Source of the DNA: Bacteroidetes bacterium OLB9
Lineage (GTDB): Bacteria; Bacteroidota; Bacteroidia; Chitinophagales; Saprospiraceae
NCBI GenBank assembly: GCA_001567255.1
Contig: LNBW01000066.1
Coordinates: 1-64,000, forward strand
Reading direction: 5' to 3'
DNA length: 64,000 nt
Under the pieces are notes generated by a model. That model had not been told where the DNA came from. It saw only the letters and a program-made list of their open reading frames with translations, and searched no databases. The position numbers and the translations under genes were made by a program. The first letter of the stretch is position 1. Each line of letters opens with the position of its first letter. This document shows, piece by piece, positions 46,138-53,850 of this stretch.

Positions 46138-47419
46138 GTGGACTTAAAAATACCTTTGACACAGAAAAAAACGCGTTGTTATTATCGGCGGTGGTTTTGG
46201 TGGTATCGAAACTGCAAAAGCATTGAGCGATAAAGAGGTTCAAATTGTTTTATTAGACAAGCATAATTATCATTGTTTCCAACCTTTACTTTATCAAGTG
46301 GCAACCGGTGGTTTAGAGCCGGATAGTATTGCTTATCCGCTTCGCAAGTTAATGCAAAAAATTCCTAACGGGCTTTTTCGTATGGCTGAAGTAAGAAATA
46401 TCGACCATAAAAATCAAAAAATACATACCGATATTGGCGATTTGAAATACGACTATTTGGTCATTGCCACTGGAAGTATGACTAATTTTTTCAAATTTCA
46501 GAAAGAGATTTCTTCTAAGATGATGCAGATGAAGGATATTCCACAAGCATTAGATTTAAGAAGTTTTATACTGGAAAATTTTGAAGAAGCATTGCTCACG
46601 TATGATGAAAATAGAAAAGAAGAATTAATCAATATTTCTATTGTCGGCGGTGGTCCAACCGGCGTTGAATTGGCTGGCGCTTTAGGCGAAATGAAAAAAA
46701 ATATCTTGCCTAAAGATTATCCGGAAATTGATTTTAGAAAAATGCAAATCCACCTTTTCGAATCCGGAGATAGATTATTAGGGCCTATGCACCCTGAAAA
46801 TTCAGCGAAAGCTTTAAAATACTTAAAAAAATTTGGTGTAAATGTTTGGTTAAATACGATGGTAACCGACTATAACGGCGATGAATTGACAGCGCAAGAT
46901 GGCACGAAGATAAAAAGCAATACATTGATTTGGACAGCCGGCGTAAAAGGAAATACAGTAGAAGGTTTTGCATCGGATTGTATTGTTGATGGAAATCGTT
47001 TTTTAGTGAACGAGCATTGTCAAGTAAATGGTTTTGATCATATTTTTGCTATCGGAGATGTAGCTACAATGGTAAGCGATGCGTTTCCAAAAGGTCATCC
47101 TATGGTTGCGCCTGTTGCTATTCAACAAGGTAAATTAGTGGCAAAAAATATCTTAGCACTACTCAATGGAAAAGAACAGCAGAAATTTCGTTACTTAGAC
47201 AAAGGCTCTATGGCCACGGTGGGCAGAAATAAAGCCGTTATGGAAATAAACAGAATAAAAATGGGTGGTTTTTTTGCTTGGTTAGCTTGGTTTTTTGTTC
47301 ACGTAATGAGTTTAGTCGGTTTTAGAAATAAAATCTATGTTACTGTAGGATGGCTGTACAATTATTTTACCTACGACAGAACTTTACGTTTAATCATCCG
47401 ACCGTATAAAAAGAAGTAA
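46138..47419 (+). CDS. type II NADH dehydrogenase (NDH-2), 5' end frameshifted
   Basis: A non-proton-pumping NADH:quinone oxidoreductase of about 426 residues. The continuous frame starts at 46223, but the FAD-binding GGGFGGIETAKALS lies upstream in another frame. Deleting one A from the A7 run at 46165-46171 joins GTG at 46138 (VDLKIPLTQKKRVVII) to the rest, and the corrected length is a whole number of codons. Other motifs: DKHNYHCFQPLLYQVATGGLEPD, NADH-binding SIVGGGPTGVELAGALGEM, AIGDVATM, and a C-terminal amphipathic and hydrophobic membrane anchor (GGFFAWLAWFFVHVMSLVGFRN). It is flanked by IS982-derived copy A and a solo end. Confidence 0.88.
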
Positions 47420-47442
47420 GATCGACAAACGGAAATGATGTA

Positions 47443-47522
47443 CAAATTATAAACATAGATATATATTTAATATATTTATTTTTGAATATCAATATATTAA
47501 AATAAAACTTATTCGCCTATTA
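47443..47522 (+). repeat. solo left end of the IS982-derived element, copy D
   Basis: The segment AAATTATAAACATAGAT and the following TATTTAATATATTTA...CAATATATTAAA match the first 75 bases of copies A-C. The coding part is absent. Together with copy A it brackets the NDH-2 gene. Confidence 0.6.
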
Positions 47523-47789
47523 TTATTGCTTTTTTAACATTATTCACGTTATTGAGTATCGTTCTTAAAAATCATATATTCGAATTGGCTAGAGTAACGT
47601 ATGCCATTATTACCTATTTATATTACCCACAATGGTTTGTAAATCGGTAAGGCAGCGGCATTTAAGTACAAAAGTTAAATCAAATTACAATCGTTTAATT
47701 TTTTACAAAAGTTCAGTCCTCATCGCCGACTGGCAGAGAAGCATTTCGTCCGCTCTCTTGATGATTTGATTGTTGGGCGATAGGAGTGG
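47523..47789. other. non-coding stretch with a GC-richer structured block
   Basis: No gene is seen. Between about 47720 and 47785 a GC-richer block (CGCCGACTGGCAGAGAAGC ... GATTGTTGGGCGATAGG) differs from its AT-rich surroundings. It ends with GTTGGGC, which has the GTTRRRY form of an integron recombination core, and AATCAAAT/ATTTGATT inverted segments are nearby. This is suggestive only. Confidence 0.3.
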
Positions 47790-47939
47790 TTATTTTGCTA
47801 GACGTAACTTTCGTTTGTTGATATAGGCTTTCAATTCTTCAAAAGTCATTCCTTTTGTTTCCTTAGCAATCTTTTCCTTTACTTCTCTGAAGAATTTTAC
47901 TGTATCAAATTCTTTCTCTTTTTTATTCTTTTTATTCAT
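47790..47939 (-). CDS. small antitoxin-like protein paired with the PIN toxin
   Basis: A 49-residue basic/acidic helical protein (MNKKNKKEKEFDTVKFF, then KIAKETKGMTFEELKAYI and a KRKLRLAK tail). The pattern, an opening K/E-rich helix with FDxVxxxRxxxxxI and then GMTFEELKxYI, is that of short antitoxins encoded beside PIN toxins. It begins inside the last codons of the PIN gene (8-base overlap, ATGAATAA), which implies coupled translation. Toxin-first order is less common for type II pairs. Confidence 0.7.
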   Translation of the reverse strand: MNKKNKKEKEFDTVKFFREVKEKIAKETKGMTFEELKAYINKRKLRLAK

Positions 47940-48393
47940 TTCTAATAATGTCTTTGGGTGAACGAATATCTAACCATCCATATCCGTTTTTAATATTGAT
48001 GGAATTATAACCTCGAATTCTAAAAACGTTTACAATATGTTTAAAGTTCCAACTCACTAAAAAATCCACATTATTAATCGTTGCACAAGCGATGTGTCGA
48101 CAATCATTAATGCTTGTTTCCCCAACTACCTTTTCTTTAATATATTCTTCTGCAAGTTTATTCGCTTCTTCAGTTAGTTCAACAAATTGAGTATTCCTTT
48201 TGTCTATACTTAAAAAATGTTTTCTAACTTTTTCAGGAGCATTTTCGAGTTCGAGTTCACACAAGTCAGAATAAACACAAATGATTTCCTCGTTCTCTAC
48301 CATTTCAAAAAGCATGGAAGTTTCGTGATTAAATTCGATGTCAAAAATTCCACCAAAAACAGAAGTGTCAAAATAAAGTCTTGGTTTTCTCAC
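47932..48393 (-). CDS. PIN-domain (VapC-like) toxin
   Basis: A 153-residue PIN-domain RNase. The opening RLYFDTSVFGGIFD places the first catalytic Asp near residue 9. The acidic CELELENAPEKVR segment (about 45) and the central DCRHIACATINNVDFLVSWNFKHI (about 97-120) contain the other metal-binding acidic residues. Such toxins cut RNA when freed from their antitoxin. The neighbour directly downstream overlaps it by eight bases and looks like its antitoxin. The pair lies within the accessory island. Confidence 0.85.
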   Translation of the reverse strand: MRKPRLYFDTSVFGGIFDIEFNHETSMLFEMVENEEIICVYSDLCELELENAPEKVRKHFLSIDKRNTQFVELTEEANKLAEEYIKEKVVGETSINDCRHIACATINNVDFLVSWNFKHIVNVFRIRGYNSINIKNGYGWLDIRSPKDIIRNE

Positions 48394-48846
48394 GAGTCAA
48401 ATTTATACTTTTTGGTCAATTTCGATACTTTAATTTGAATGGTTAGGTTTATTTGTATGCCACCCAACCTCATTGCTTCCCGATGTTCCACAGCGATAGC
48501 AGGCATTTTGGAAAACTGATTTGGTTTTTGTGCAATACCTACAAAAGTAAGCAAAACAATAAGAACACCACTGCAAAAAGTGTCATTTTTAGTTTGTCCA
48601 GGCAAAAAATCACACCTTGTCATATGCTATGAAGAAAAGATTTTGTACAATAACCATCGCTTAAAACACGAAAAAAGCAACGGATTTTGAGCTGTTTTAT
48701 TCTGAAAATGGCAGTTGTGTAAGGGTTACGCTTGAATCTGTATGTTTTCGTTCGCTTATTTAGTCTGTCGTGGTACGTGGGTTTGAGCACTTTTATATTC
48801 TTTTTTGACTTTGTAAGTCAGCAATGATGCAAAAGTGCTATCACAC
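48394..48846. other. non-coding stretch with inverted repeats
   Basis: I see no credible gene. A minus-strand open frame at 48390-48623 has no recognisable domain or start context. A 9-bp inverted repeat AGCACTTTT / AAAAGTGCT (48786-48794 and 48831-48839) encloses a smaller TGACTT/AAGTCA hairpin right behind the stop of the next gene, and could act as a transcript end. Confidence 0.4.
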
Positions 48847-49824
48847 TTATAGTAAGTCTAAATACTTATTATGAACCTTTAAATAGTTTTTTAAAGAAGT
48901 GTCGATCCATCCTCCATGTTGCATATAATGTTCCATTGTCGGTTGATATTTTTCCATCATTTCATCAAAGTGTTTAGTATAAATTTCACGTAGAAGAAAT
49001 CCTTCTAAATATCCGCTACAATCAACAAGTAGATTTGGATTCGTTTCTAAAATTAGTAAACCTGTTCTTTCCCAATAGTCCGTCTTTTGTAATTCATAAA
49101 AATGATTATCGGCATTGTCTAACAACCATTTTACAAGACTTTTTTCGTCATCTGCACTTATTTTATGGTATGCCTCCAAAGCATTTTTTGCTACATCATT
49201 TCTCTCAAAATTGCTAACCAAATCGGAAACTTTACTATAAATAGATGCAATATGCTCATATGCTTTATACTGTAATCCAAAAAAAACTTGAAGGTCTAGT
49301 CCTATTGCGCTTGCCAAATTTTGATTTTGGTTATACCAGTCAACAACCCCTTCAATAGTCGCTACACCTTTTTTATTAAGAGCATAGAATGCTTCAACTG
49401 CTTCATCAATTAATTGTAGAATCATATTGTATTCTAAGGAAGGCTTAAAATCTACTTTTTCATCTTCGCAAAACTTAAGCATAATTCTCCAATCGTCTTC
49501 GTCCGGATTATCTTCGATTAAATCATTGCATATACAAATGTCGGTAACTTTTCCGTCTTCTTCTTCAAAAAACAGAGGTAATGACGGTAAGTTTTTAGCT
49601 TTAAATTTGTATGCTTTACATCCTTTATAACAATGATTGCATATTCCTTCGACCACCACGTCGTAGGATTTCAAATCTTCGTACACATCTACTTTTTGTT
49701 TTAATCTGGATAAAAATAAATCCTTGGACACACGCATATACGACCTATTATCATCTAATAGATTTTGTAATGCTTCAAAGTCCAAAGATTTAAAAGCTTC
49801 TATAAGTTTTTGTTTTTCAGCCAT
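48847..49824 (-). CDS. hypothetical protein with cysteine cluster
   Basis: A 325-residue soluble protein with no signal peptide. The N-terminal half has an unusual cysteine cluster, GICNHCYKGCKAYKF (about residues 60-74), with a further CIC pair near residue 98, which could bind zinc or iron. The rest is acidic and helical (NSDEAVEAFYALNKKG-like region; SKVSDLVSNFERNDVAKNAL; HYMQHGGWIDTSLKNYL). I do not recognise the family. It lies between the PIN module and IS982-derived copy B and is part of the accessory island. Confidence 0.65.
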   Translation of the reverse strand: MAEKQKLIEAFKSLDFEALQNLLDDNRSYMRVSKDLFLSRLKQKVDVYEDLKSYDVVVEGICNHCYKGCKAYKFKAKNLPSLPLFFEEEDGKVTDICICNDLIEDNPDEDDWRIMLKFCEDEKVDFKPSLEYNMILQLIDEAVEAFYALNKKGVATIEGVVDWYNQNQNLASAIGLDLQVFFGLQYKAYEHIASIYSKVSDLVSNFERNDVAKNALEAYHKISADDEKSLVKWLLDNADNHFYELQKTDYWERTGLLILETNPNLLVDCSGYLEGFLLREIYTKHFDEMMEKYQPTMEHYMQHGGWIDTSLKNYLKVHNKYLDLL

Positions 49825-49852
49825 CGAGTTTCTTCTAATTAAATGTGAATAA

Positions 49853-50207
49853 TGGAAAAATTATAAGCATAGGATATTATTTAATATATTTACAATTGAA
49901 ATACATTTTTTTTCTAAATTAAAAACACCTCCTATGCGTAAGTACAAAGTTATTGAAATTTTCTAAATATTGACGATTTTGTTAACGGTTTTGACCAGTT
50001 AACCTTGAACTTAGACAATCCAATCAAGAGAAGAAATAGAAAGTCTCCTCTTGCTCTCTTAGAAAAAATGACTATGGATGTCTCTTTTCGCTTATGCTCA
50101 TAAATATCCTATCCAACTTAAGAAAAGAAACCGTCCATCAAAATGTGTCATGAATTGGATAAAAATAGACCTCTTGTCAGAATAAGTCGTACCTATTACA
50201 ATTTACA
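49853..50207 (+). mobile_element. IS982-derived deletion element, copy B
   Basis: This copy keeps an ATG start (49934) reading MRKYKVIEIF, then breaks frame at TTTTCTAAATATTGAC, after which DDFVNGFDQ, NPIKRRNRKSPLALLEKM and KKPSIKMCHELDKNRP follow in another frame with two further stops. GCATAGGA (49867-49874) pairs with TCCTATGC (49930-49937) and would hide the start codon in a hairpin. The surrounding gap 49825-50391 has no other gene. Confidence 0.65.
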
Positions 50208-50391
50208 TTTATTTTCTTATTTTCTATGGGTATAGTAGTGAAATAGTCAGCTCCACTTATTTTCTTACTTTTATGCCTGGCTTTCATTATTATTAAATAT
50301 ATTTTTCTTTATTGTTATTTTAGAATATGTGCAAACTTCTCAGTTCAGTCCGATCAGAAACCTTATAATACCATCGGACTGGATTATCGGA

Positions 50392-51195
50392 CTACCTACT
50401 ACAATCACAACTTGTATATGGTCTGATCCAGTTTTGATATCCTCTACCATAAGAATCTTCAACATTATCTGCAAACCTATTCCAGTAGCTTAGATCTATA
50501 TCACAATATATATATTCATGATTACCATCTTGAAATCTAATGACTACATAATAAATACCATCATACTCATACAAGGAGACATTATTCAGAGCTGTGCTAT
50601 TCATATCACTATCATCTAAATATCGTATTCTATCTCCTTCATTTTGGATAAATTCTAAAAGTTCATCACAATCTGAAGGTAATTCATCAGATGCATTGCT
50701 ATTAAATGTGTTTCTAGATATGGTATTAGGTGTCGTTTGCCACTTGTCTTGAGCTATACTCTCTTCCTTTCTACTTTTCACTAATGCATTGACAAGCTGT
50801 TCAGTAGGGTGGATCATACTATTTTTTAGAAGGATAGCTGAGATTTCCTCCCAAAGCGCTTGTTTATCAGATACATTTGAAAAGTACTTCATATAAATAT
50901 CTTGTAAAAGATCAATCTCATTATTGAGTGTAAACATTTCTATCATAAAGTTTACAACCGTTTCCCTTTCTCCATTATCAAACATAAAAGATCTATCTGA
51001 TAGATTTGAGTGGTCTGCTAATTCTGGAATTTTTGTAGTTTGTAAATAGTTTATCAGACATCTTTTCATTGCATTGTAGTTTCCTGTGCTTTTAAATTCA
51101 AACTTATCATTTACAAGAAATAAATTCCTTGTAAAATTACTCTCTGAACATTCTATAAAACCACCATTAGCATATGCTGTATAAAAGTAGTCTAT
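50392..51195 (-). CDS. C-terminal part of a split lipoprotein, with KTSC-like domain
   Basis: The frame is open from just after the TGA of the upstream gene (51195) and has an internal ATG at 51069 (225 residues from there). It is in exactly the same frame as the upstream lipoprotein. The last 70 residues resemble a KTSC domain: NSTALNNVSLYEYDGIYYVV, FQDGNHEYIYCDI, SYWNRFADNVEDSYGRGYQNW and IRP. The rest is helical (FMIEMFTLNNEIDLLQDIYMKYF). If the TGA is a mutation, this is the C-terminal two thirds of a 411-residue protein. Otherwise it is a separate cytosolic protein from 51069. Confidence 0.6.
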   Translation of the reverse strand: MDYFYTAYANGGFIECSESNFTRNLFLVNDKFEFKSTGNYNAMKRCLINYLQTTKIPELADHSNLSDRSFMFDNGERETVVNFMIEMFTLNNEIDLLQDIYMKYFSNVSDKQALWEEISAILLKNSMIHPTEQLVNALVKSRKEESIAQDKWQTTPNTISRNTFNSNASDELPSDCDELLEFIQNEGDRIRYLDDSDMNSTALNNVSLYEYDGIYYVVIRFQDGNHEYIYCDIDLSYWNRFADNVEDSYGRGYQNWIRPYTSCDCSR

Positions 51196-51627
51196 TCAAT
51201 AATTTACTCTAAAAGGATATTCTATTTCTGCGGGATCGCCATCGTATGAATATTCATCCAAATACTCAAAAGCATCTGCATCAGAATTAAACTTGTACAC
51301 CTGCAAATTTGTGCAACAATGAGCACCACCTGAAAAATACTGTACAAATAATCTTTCAGAATTACTATCAGGCAGCGTTAATAGTTTAAACTTAGGCGTA
51401 AAATTGGATTCTCCACTTACATAGTCTGTAATAGTCATCACACCTTCTGTTTCTGGCATACCCATTATTTTTATAGATATGTAATTTTGTTCAACTGATA
51501 AGGTGTCAACTACAACATCTGTTTCTACATCTTGATAATCATTTTTGGTATTATCATTTTTACAACCCAGTGCAAAAATGGCAAAGAGTAAATAGATGAA
51601 AGCTCTATATTTTTGAAATAAACTCAT
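51196..51627 (-). CDS. N-terminal lipoprotein fragment or small lipoprotein
   Basis: A 143-residue lipoprotein (IYLLFAIFALGC lipobox, cysteine near residue 22) with an aspartate/asparagine-rich linker. The segment ERLFVQYFSGGAHCCTNLQVYKF, with its paired cysteines, is like a family of FSGGAHCC-containing Bacteroidota and proteobacterial proteins whose members normally continue beyond this point. It ends at TGA in FRVNY, and the next codons stay open in the same frame for 267 codons. The gene follows the 173-residue protein by six bases. Confidence 0.6.
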   Translation of the reverse strand: MSLFQKYRAFIYLLFAIFALGCKNDNTKNDYQDVETDVVVDTLSVEQNYISIKIMGMPETEGVMTITDYVSGESNFTPKFKLLTLPDSNSERLFVQYFSGGAHCCTNLQVYKFNSDADAFEYLDEYSYDGDPAEIEYPFRVNY

Positions 51628-51633
51628 TATTTT

Positions 51634-52155
51634 CTATTTGAAATTAATCTCAAAATGATGCACTATTCCAGTAATATTGTTGTAAAAAATAAAAATTTCA
51701 TTTAAATTTATATTTGAGTAAATCCTCATTATAGAAGAAGTATTTGCGACTGGACTTTCAGTTATTTCTATTTTATTTCTTAAAAATTGCTTCTTAAAGT
51801 CTGTTATTGTGACGGTACCACTAAAATTAGGTATTAATTGCCCCACTTTCAAAAAATTTTTTACATATGTATCTTCATCATTCAAATCTATTCTTAAACT
51901 CCTTATTTTAGAGTTAATTCCATCATCAAACATAAAGAATAAACCCAAATTGTAATATTTAAAATGCTTACCGTTAGGTATCATTTTTTGACTATCACTA
52001 GGTTTTCCAAATGCCTTTATACATAAATCATCTGTTAAATATCTTGCGTCGACACCATTAATTGTGCCTTTTTCGATATCTATCACCATTTTATTTTGGC
52101 TATACAATAAATTACTTATGACTACCAAGTAAAATACAAATATTAATTTTCTCAT
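51634..52155 (-). CDS. hypothetical secreted protein
   Basis: A 173-residue exported protein with a signal peptide (residues 1-19, ending LLYSQ). The mature part has strands such as KMVIDIEKGTINGVDARYL, KYYNLGLFFMFDDGINSKI and a closing EIFIFYNNITGIVHHFEINF. No family is recognised. It is first of an apparent operon with the split lipoprotein (six-base gap). A similar secreted-plus-lipoprotein arrangement is common in immunity or surface modules, but nothing here proves that role. Confidence 0.65.
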   Translation of the reverse strand: MRKLIFVFYLVVISNLLYSQNKMVIDIEKGTINGVDARYLTDDLCIKAFGKPSDSQKMIPNGKHFKYYNLGLFFMFDDGINSKIRSLRIDLNDEDTYVKNFLKVGQLIPNFSGTVTITDFKKQFLRNKIEITESPVANTSSIMRIYSNINLNEIFIFYNNITGIVHHFEINFK

Positions 52156-52228
52156 TTTGATGCTTATATTTTTTAGATTTTTTTATTTAATTATATACTT
52201 CTGGATACCACAGCATTCCTATTTTAAC

Positions 52229-52585
52229 GTGAATAATGGATAAGAAAAAAGCATAAAAATTATAAGCATAGGAGATTATTTAATATATTTACGTTTGAAA
52301 TACAATATTTTAAATTAAAAACCTCCTATGCGTAGGTACAAAGTTATTGAAATTTTCTAAATATTGACGATCTTGTTAACGGTTTTGACCAGTTTGTCTT
52401 GAAAAAGCAAAGCTTAGATAATCCAATCAAGAGAAGAAACAGAAAGTCTCCTCTTGCCCTCTCTGAGAGAATGACTATGGATGTCTGTTTTCACTTGAGT
52501 TCATAAATATCTCATCCAACTTATGAAAAGAAACCGTCCATCAAAATGTCTCATGAATTGGACAAAAATAGGCCTATTCTTGCCG
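52229..52585 (+). mobile_element. IS982-derived deletion element, copy C
   Basis: This copy has GTGAATAATGGA, a 14-base insertion, then the common left end. GCATAGGAG (52266-52274) pairs perfectly with CTCCTATGC (52323-52331), which covers the ATG. The frame is broken at the same TTTTCTAAATATTGAC as copy B. It then reads DDLVNGFDQFVLKKQ, NPIKRRNRKSPLALSERM, a stop after FHLSS and ISHPTYEKKPSIKMSHELD. Its right end stops earlier than A and B. Confidence 0.65.
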
Positions 52586-52644
52586 CTGCTTAATGATTTT
52601 TCATGATAGTTTTATATATAATTTGCATTGTATTGACCTACCTA

Positions 52645-52837
52645 TTATTGACCATAATTGCCAAGAACTTCGTCAATAGATACTGAAACAGTATTCTCAA
52701 CATCTACCGAACCTGATACTTCAACATAACCACCTACTACTTTTACAGGTGATACTAAAAAATGTTTGTAGAGCAATAACCCATATTCCTATTGCTATGA
52801 ATAATAGTAATATGTTAGTTGTTTTTTTTGATTCCAT
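52645..52837 (-). CDS. small single-helix membrane protein, frameshifted
   Basis: With one base removed from the six-base homopolymer at 52757-52762 this reads as a 63-residue protein: MESKKTTN, one helix ILLLFIAIGIWVIALQTF, then VSPVKVVGGYVEVSGSVDVE and NTVSVSIDEVLGN. Without correction it ends 38 codons in. Similar small helix-plus-VxVxGxVxVxNxVxV proteins are seen in many bacteria, but their role is not known to me. It follows the membrane protein at 52848-53417 by 10 bases. Confidence 0.55.
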
Positions 52838-52847
52838 GATTTAATTT

Positions 52848-53417
52848 TTAATTTTCTTTTTTTCCAAAATTGTACCCATCTATTACCCATTTATATATTC
52901 TTACAGCTATATGAATTAAAAAATATAACCAGAAAAATGCAAAATAAAAAGATTCATGATCGATATAATAATCTCCTTCGGTATCAAACTTACAATACAA
53001 CATACTTAAGAGGAACGGAACAAATAATGATATTATAATTAACAACCTTCTATTTCCTTCATTAATTATCTCTTTATGAAAAGCTAATTTAAAACTAACT
53101 AATTTACAAATCAACCAAAAAAAAGACTTTATTAGAGGCTTTCTTTCAATTTCAAATTTTGGAATTTCAACTTTTGGCGCAGTTTGATCCGATTGATAGT
53201 TGTTTACATTTTTTAAATCAGGTTCAGTAATTACTATTTTTTCTTTTTGCAAAATCATATTTTGCCAAATCCACGAAATTACAGATGAGAAAAGAACTAC
53301 TATAATGACACCACCACCTACTTTCCAGTTATTTATAACTATAAGTGCCAACCACCCTACTATTATAAGTAAAATTAGTAATAGACCAGATAGAAGTTTT
53401 AATTTATTCCTCTTCAT
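52848..53417 (-). CDS. hypothetical four-helix membrane protein
   Basis: A 189-residue protein with two N-terminal helices (LKLLSGLLLILLIIVGWLAL, VGGGVIIVVLFSSVISWIW), a soluble loop (residues about 55-100) and two C-terminal helices (LLIIISLFVPFLLSMLYC, FAFFWLYFLIHIAVRIY). No signature motif is recognised. The base composition is very AT-rich, as in the other island genes. It is probably co-transcribed with the small protein downstream. Confidence 0.65.
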   Translation of the reverse strand: MKRNKLKLLSGLLLILLIIVGWLALIVINNWKVGGGVIIVVLFSSVISWIWQNMILQKEKIVITEPDLKNVNNYQSDQTAPKVEIPKFEIERKPLIKSFFWLICKLVSFKLAFHKEIINEGNRRLLIIISLFVPFLLSMLYCKFDTEGDYYIDHESFYFAFFWLYFLIHIAVRIYKWVIDGYNFGKKEN

Positions 53418-53494
53418 TTATTTTTTTTCATCACACATAATTTATATATACGCCAAATTTCGTATATTTTCCGTATAAAAGTAATTCATTTTTT

Positions 53495-53680
53495 TCATAT
53501 ATCCAAACTATCCAATTGACTTTTTATATTTTTTCTCCACTTATCTGTAATATGCGTATATATATCTGTTGTCTATAGTGCATTATGACCTAAAAAATCT
53601 TGTACGATACGGATATCTGTCCCATCTAGTATTTGATGGTTGTCATATATTTTCTATTTTCGATGAGCGTGATACGGGCT
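53495..53680 (-). pseudogene. remnant of a tyrosine recombinase (XerC/D-like integrase), C-terminal end
   Basis: On the minus strand one frame reads LDGTDIRIVQDFLGHNAL, a stop, then TTDIYTHITDKWRKNIKS to a final TGA at 53497-53495. The LGH motif and the TTxxYTHI block with the nucleophile Tyr are the C-terminal catalytic signature of tyrosine recombinases. Two in-frame stops and missing upstream domains show it is dead. It lies at the right edge of the accessory island. The rest of the 53418-53850 gap shows no gene. Confidence 0.8.
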
Positions 53681-53850
53681 TACTCTTCAAAATTCATCCA
53701 TTTGTAGGCTGTAATCGAATAGCTTAAAGAACACTTTTTGACTATTCTTTTTTTACCGAAAAACGAGAATTTTAATATAAGTAAGAAAATTCTCCGTAGC
53801 AATACTTCAGCTTACACTAAGTCTTTGATTTTCATCGAACTCACGTAAGA

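Noticed and set aside
46138..46230. Programmed frameshifting in NDH-2, nnr or the DUF4403 gene
   Set aside because: There is no slippery heptamer plus pseudoknot pattern, the families are not known to use recoding, and all sites need the same one-base deletion in or near simple A/T runs.
48390..48623. A 77-codon minus-strand open frame beside the PIN gene
   Set aside because: It has no start context or recognised domain, and it overlaps the region with integron-like core motifs. It is more likely a non-coding block.
51190..51200. TGA as selenocysteine or as a reassigned codon
   Set aside because: TGA is the normal stop of many genes here (for example PPK2 and the acetyltransferase), and no selenocysteine insertion hairpin is evident. 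A mutation or true gene end is simpler.
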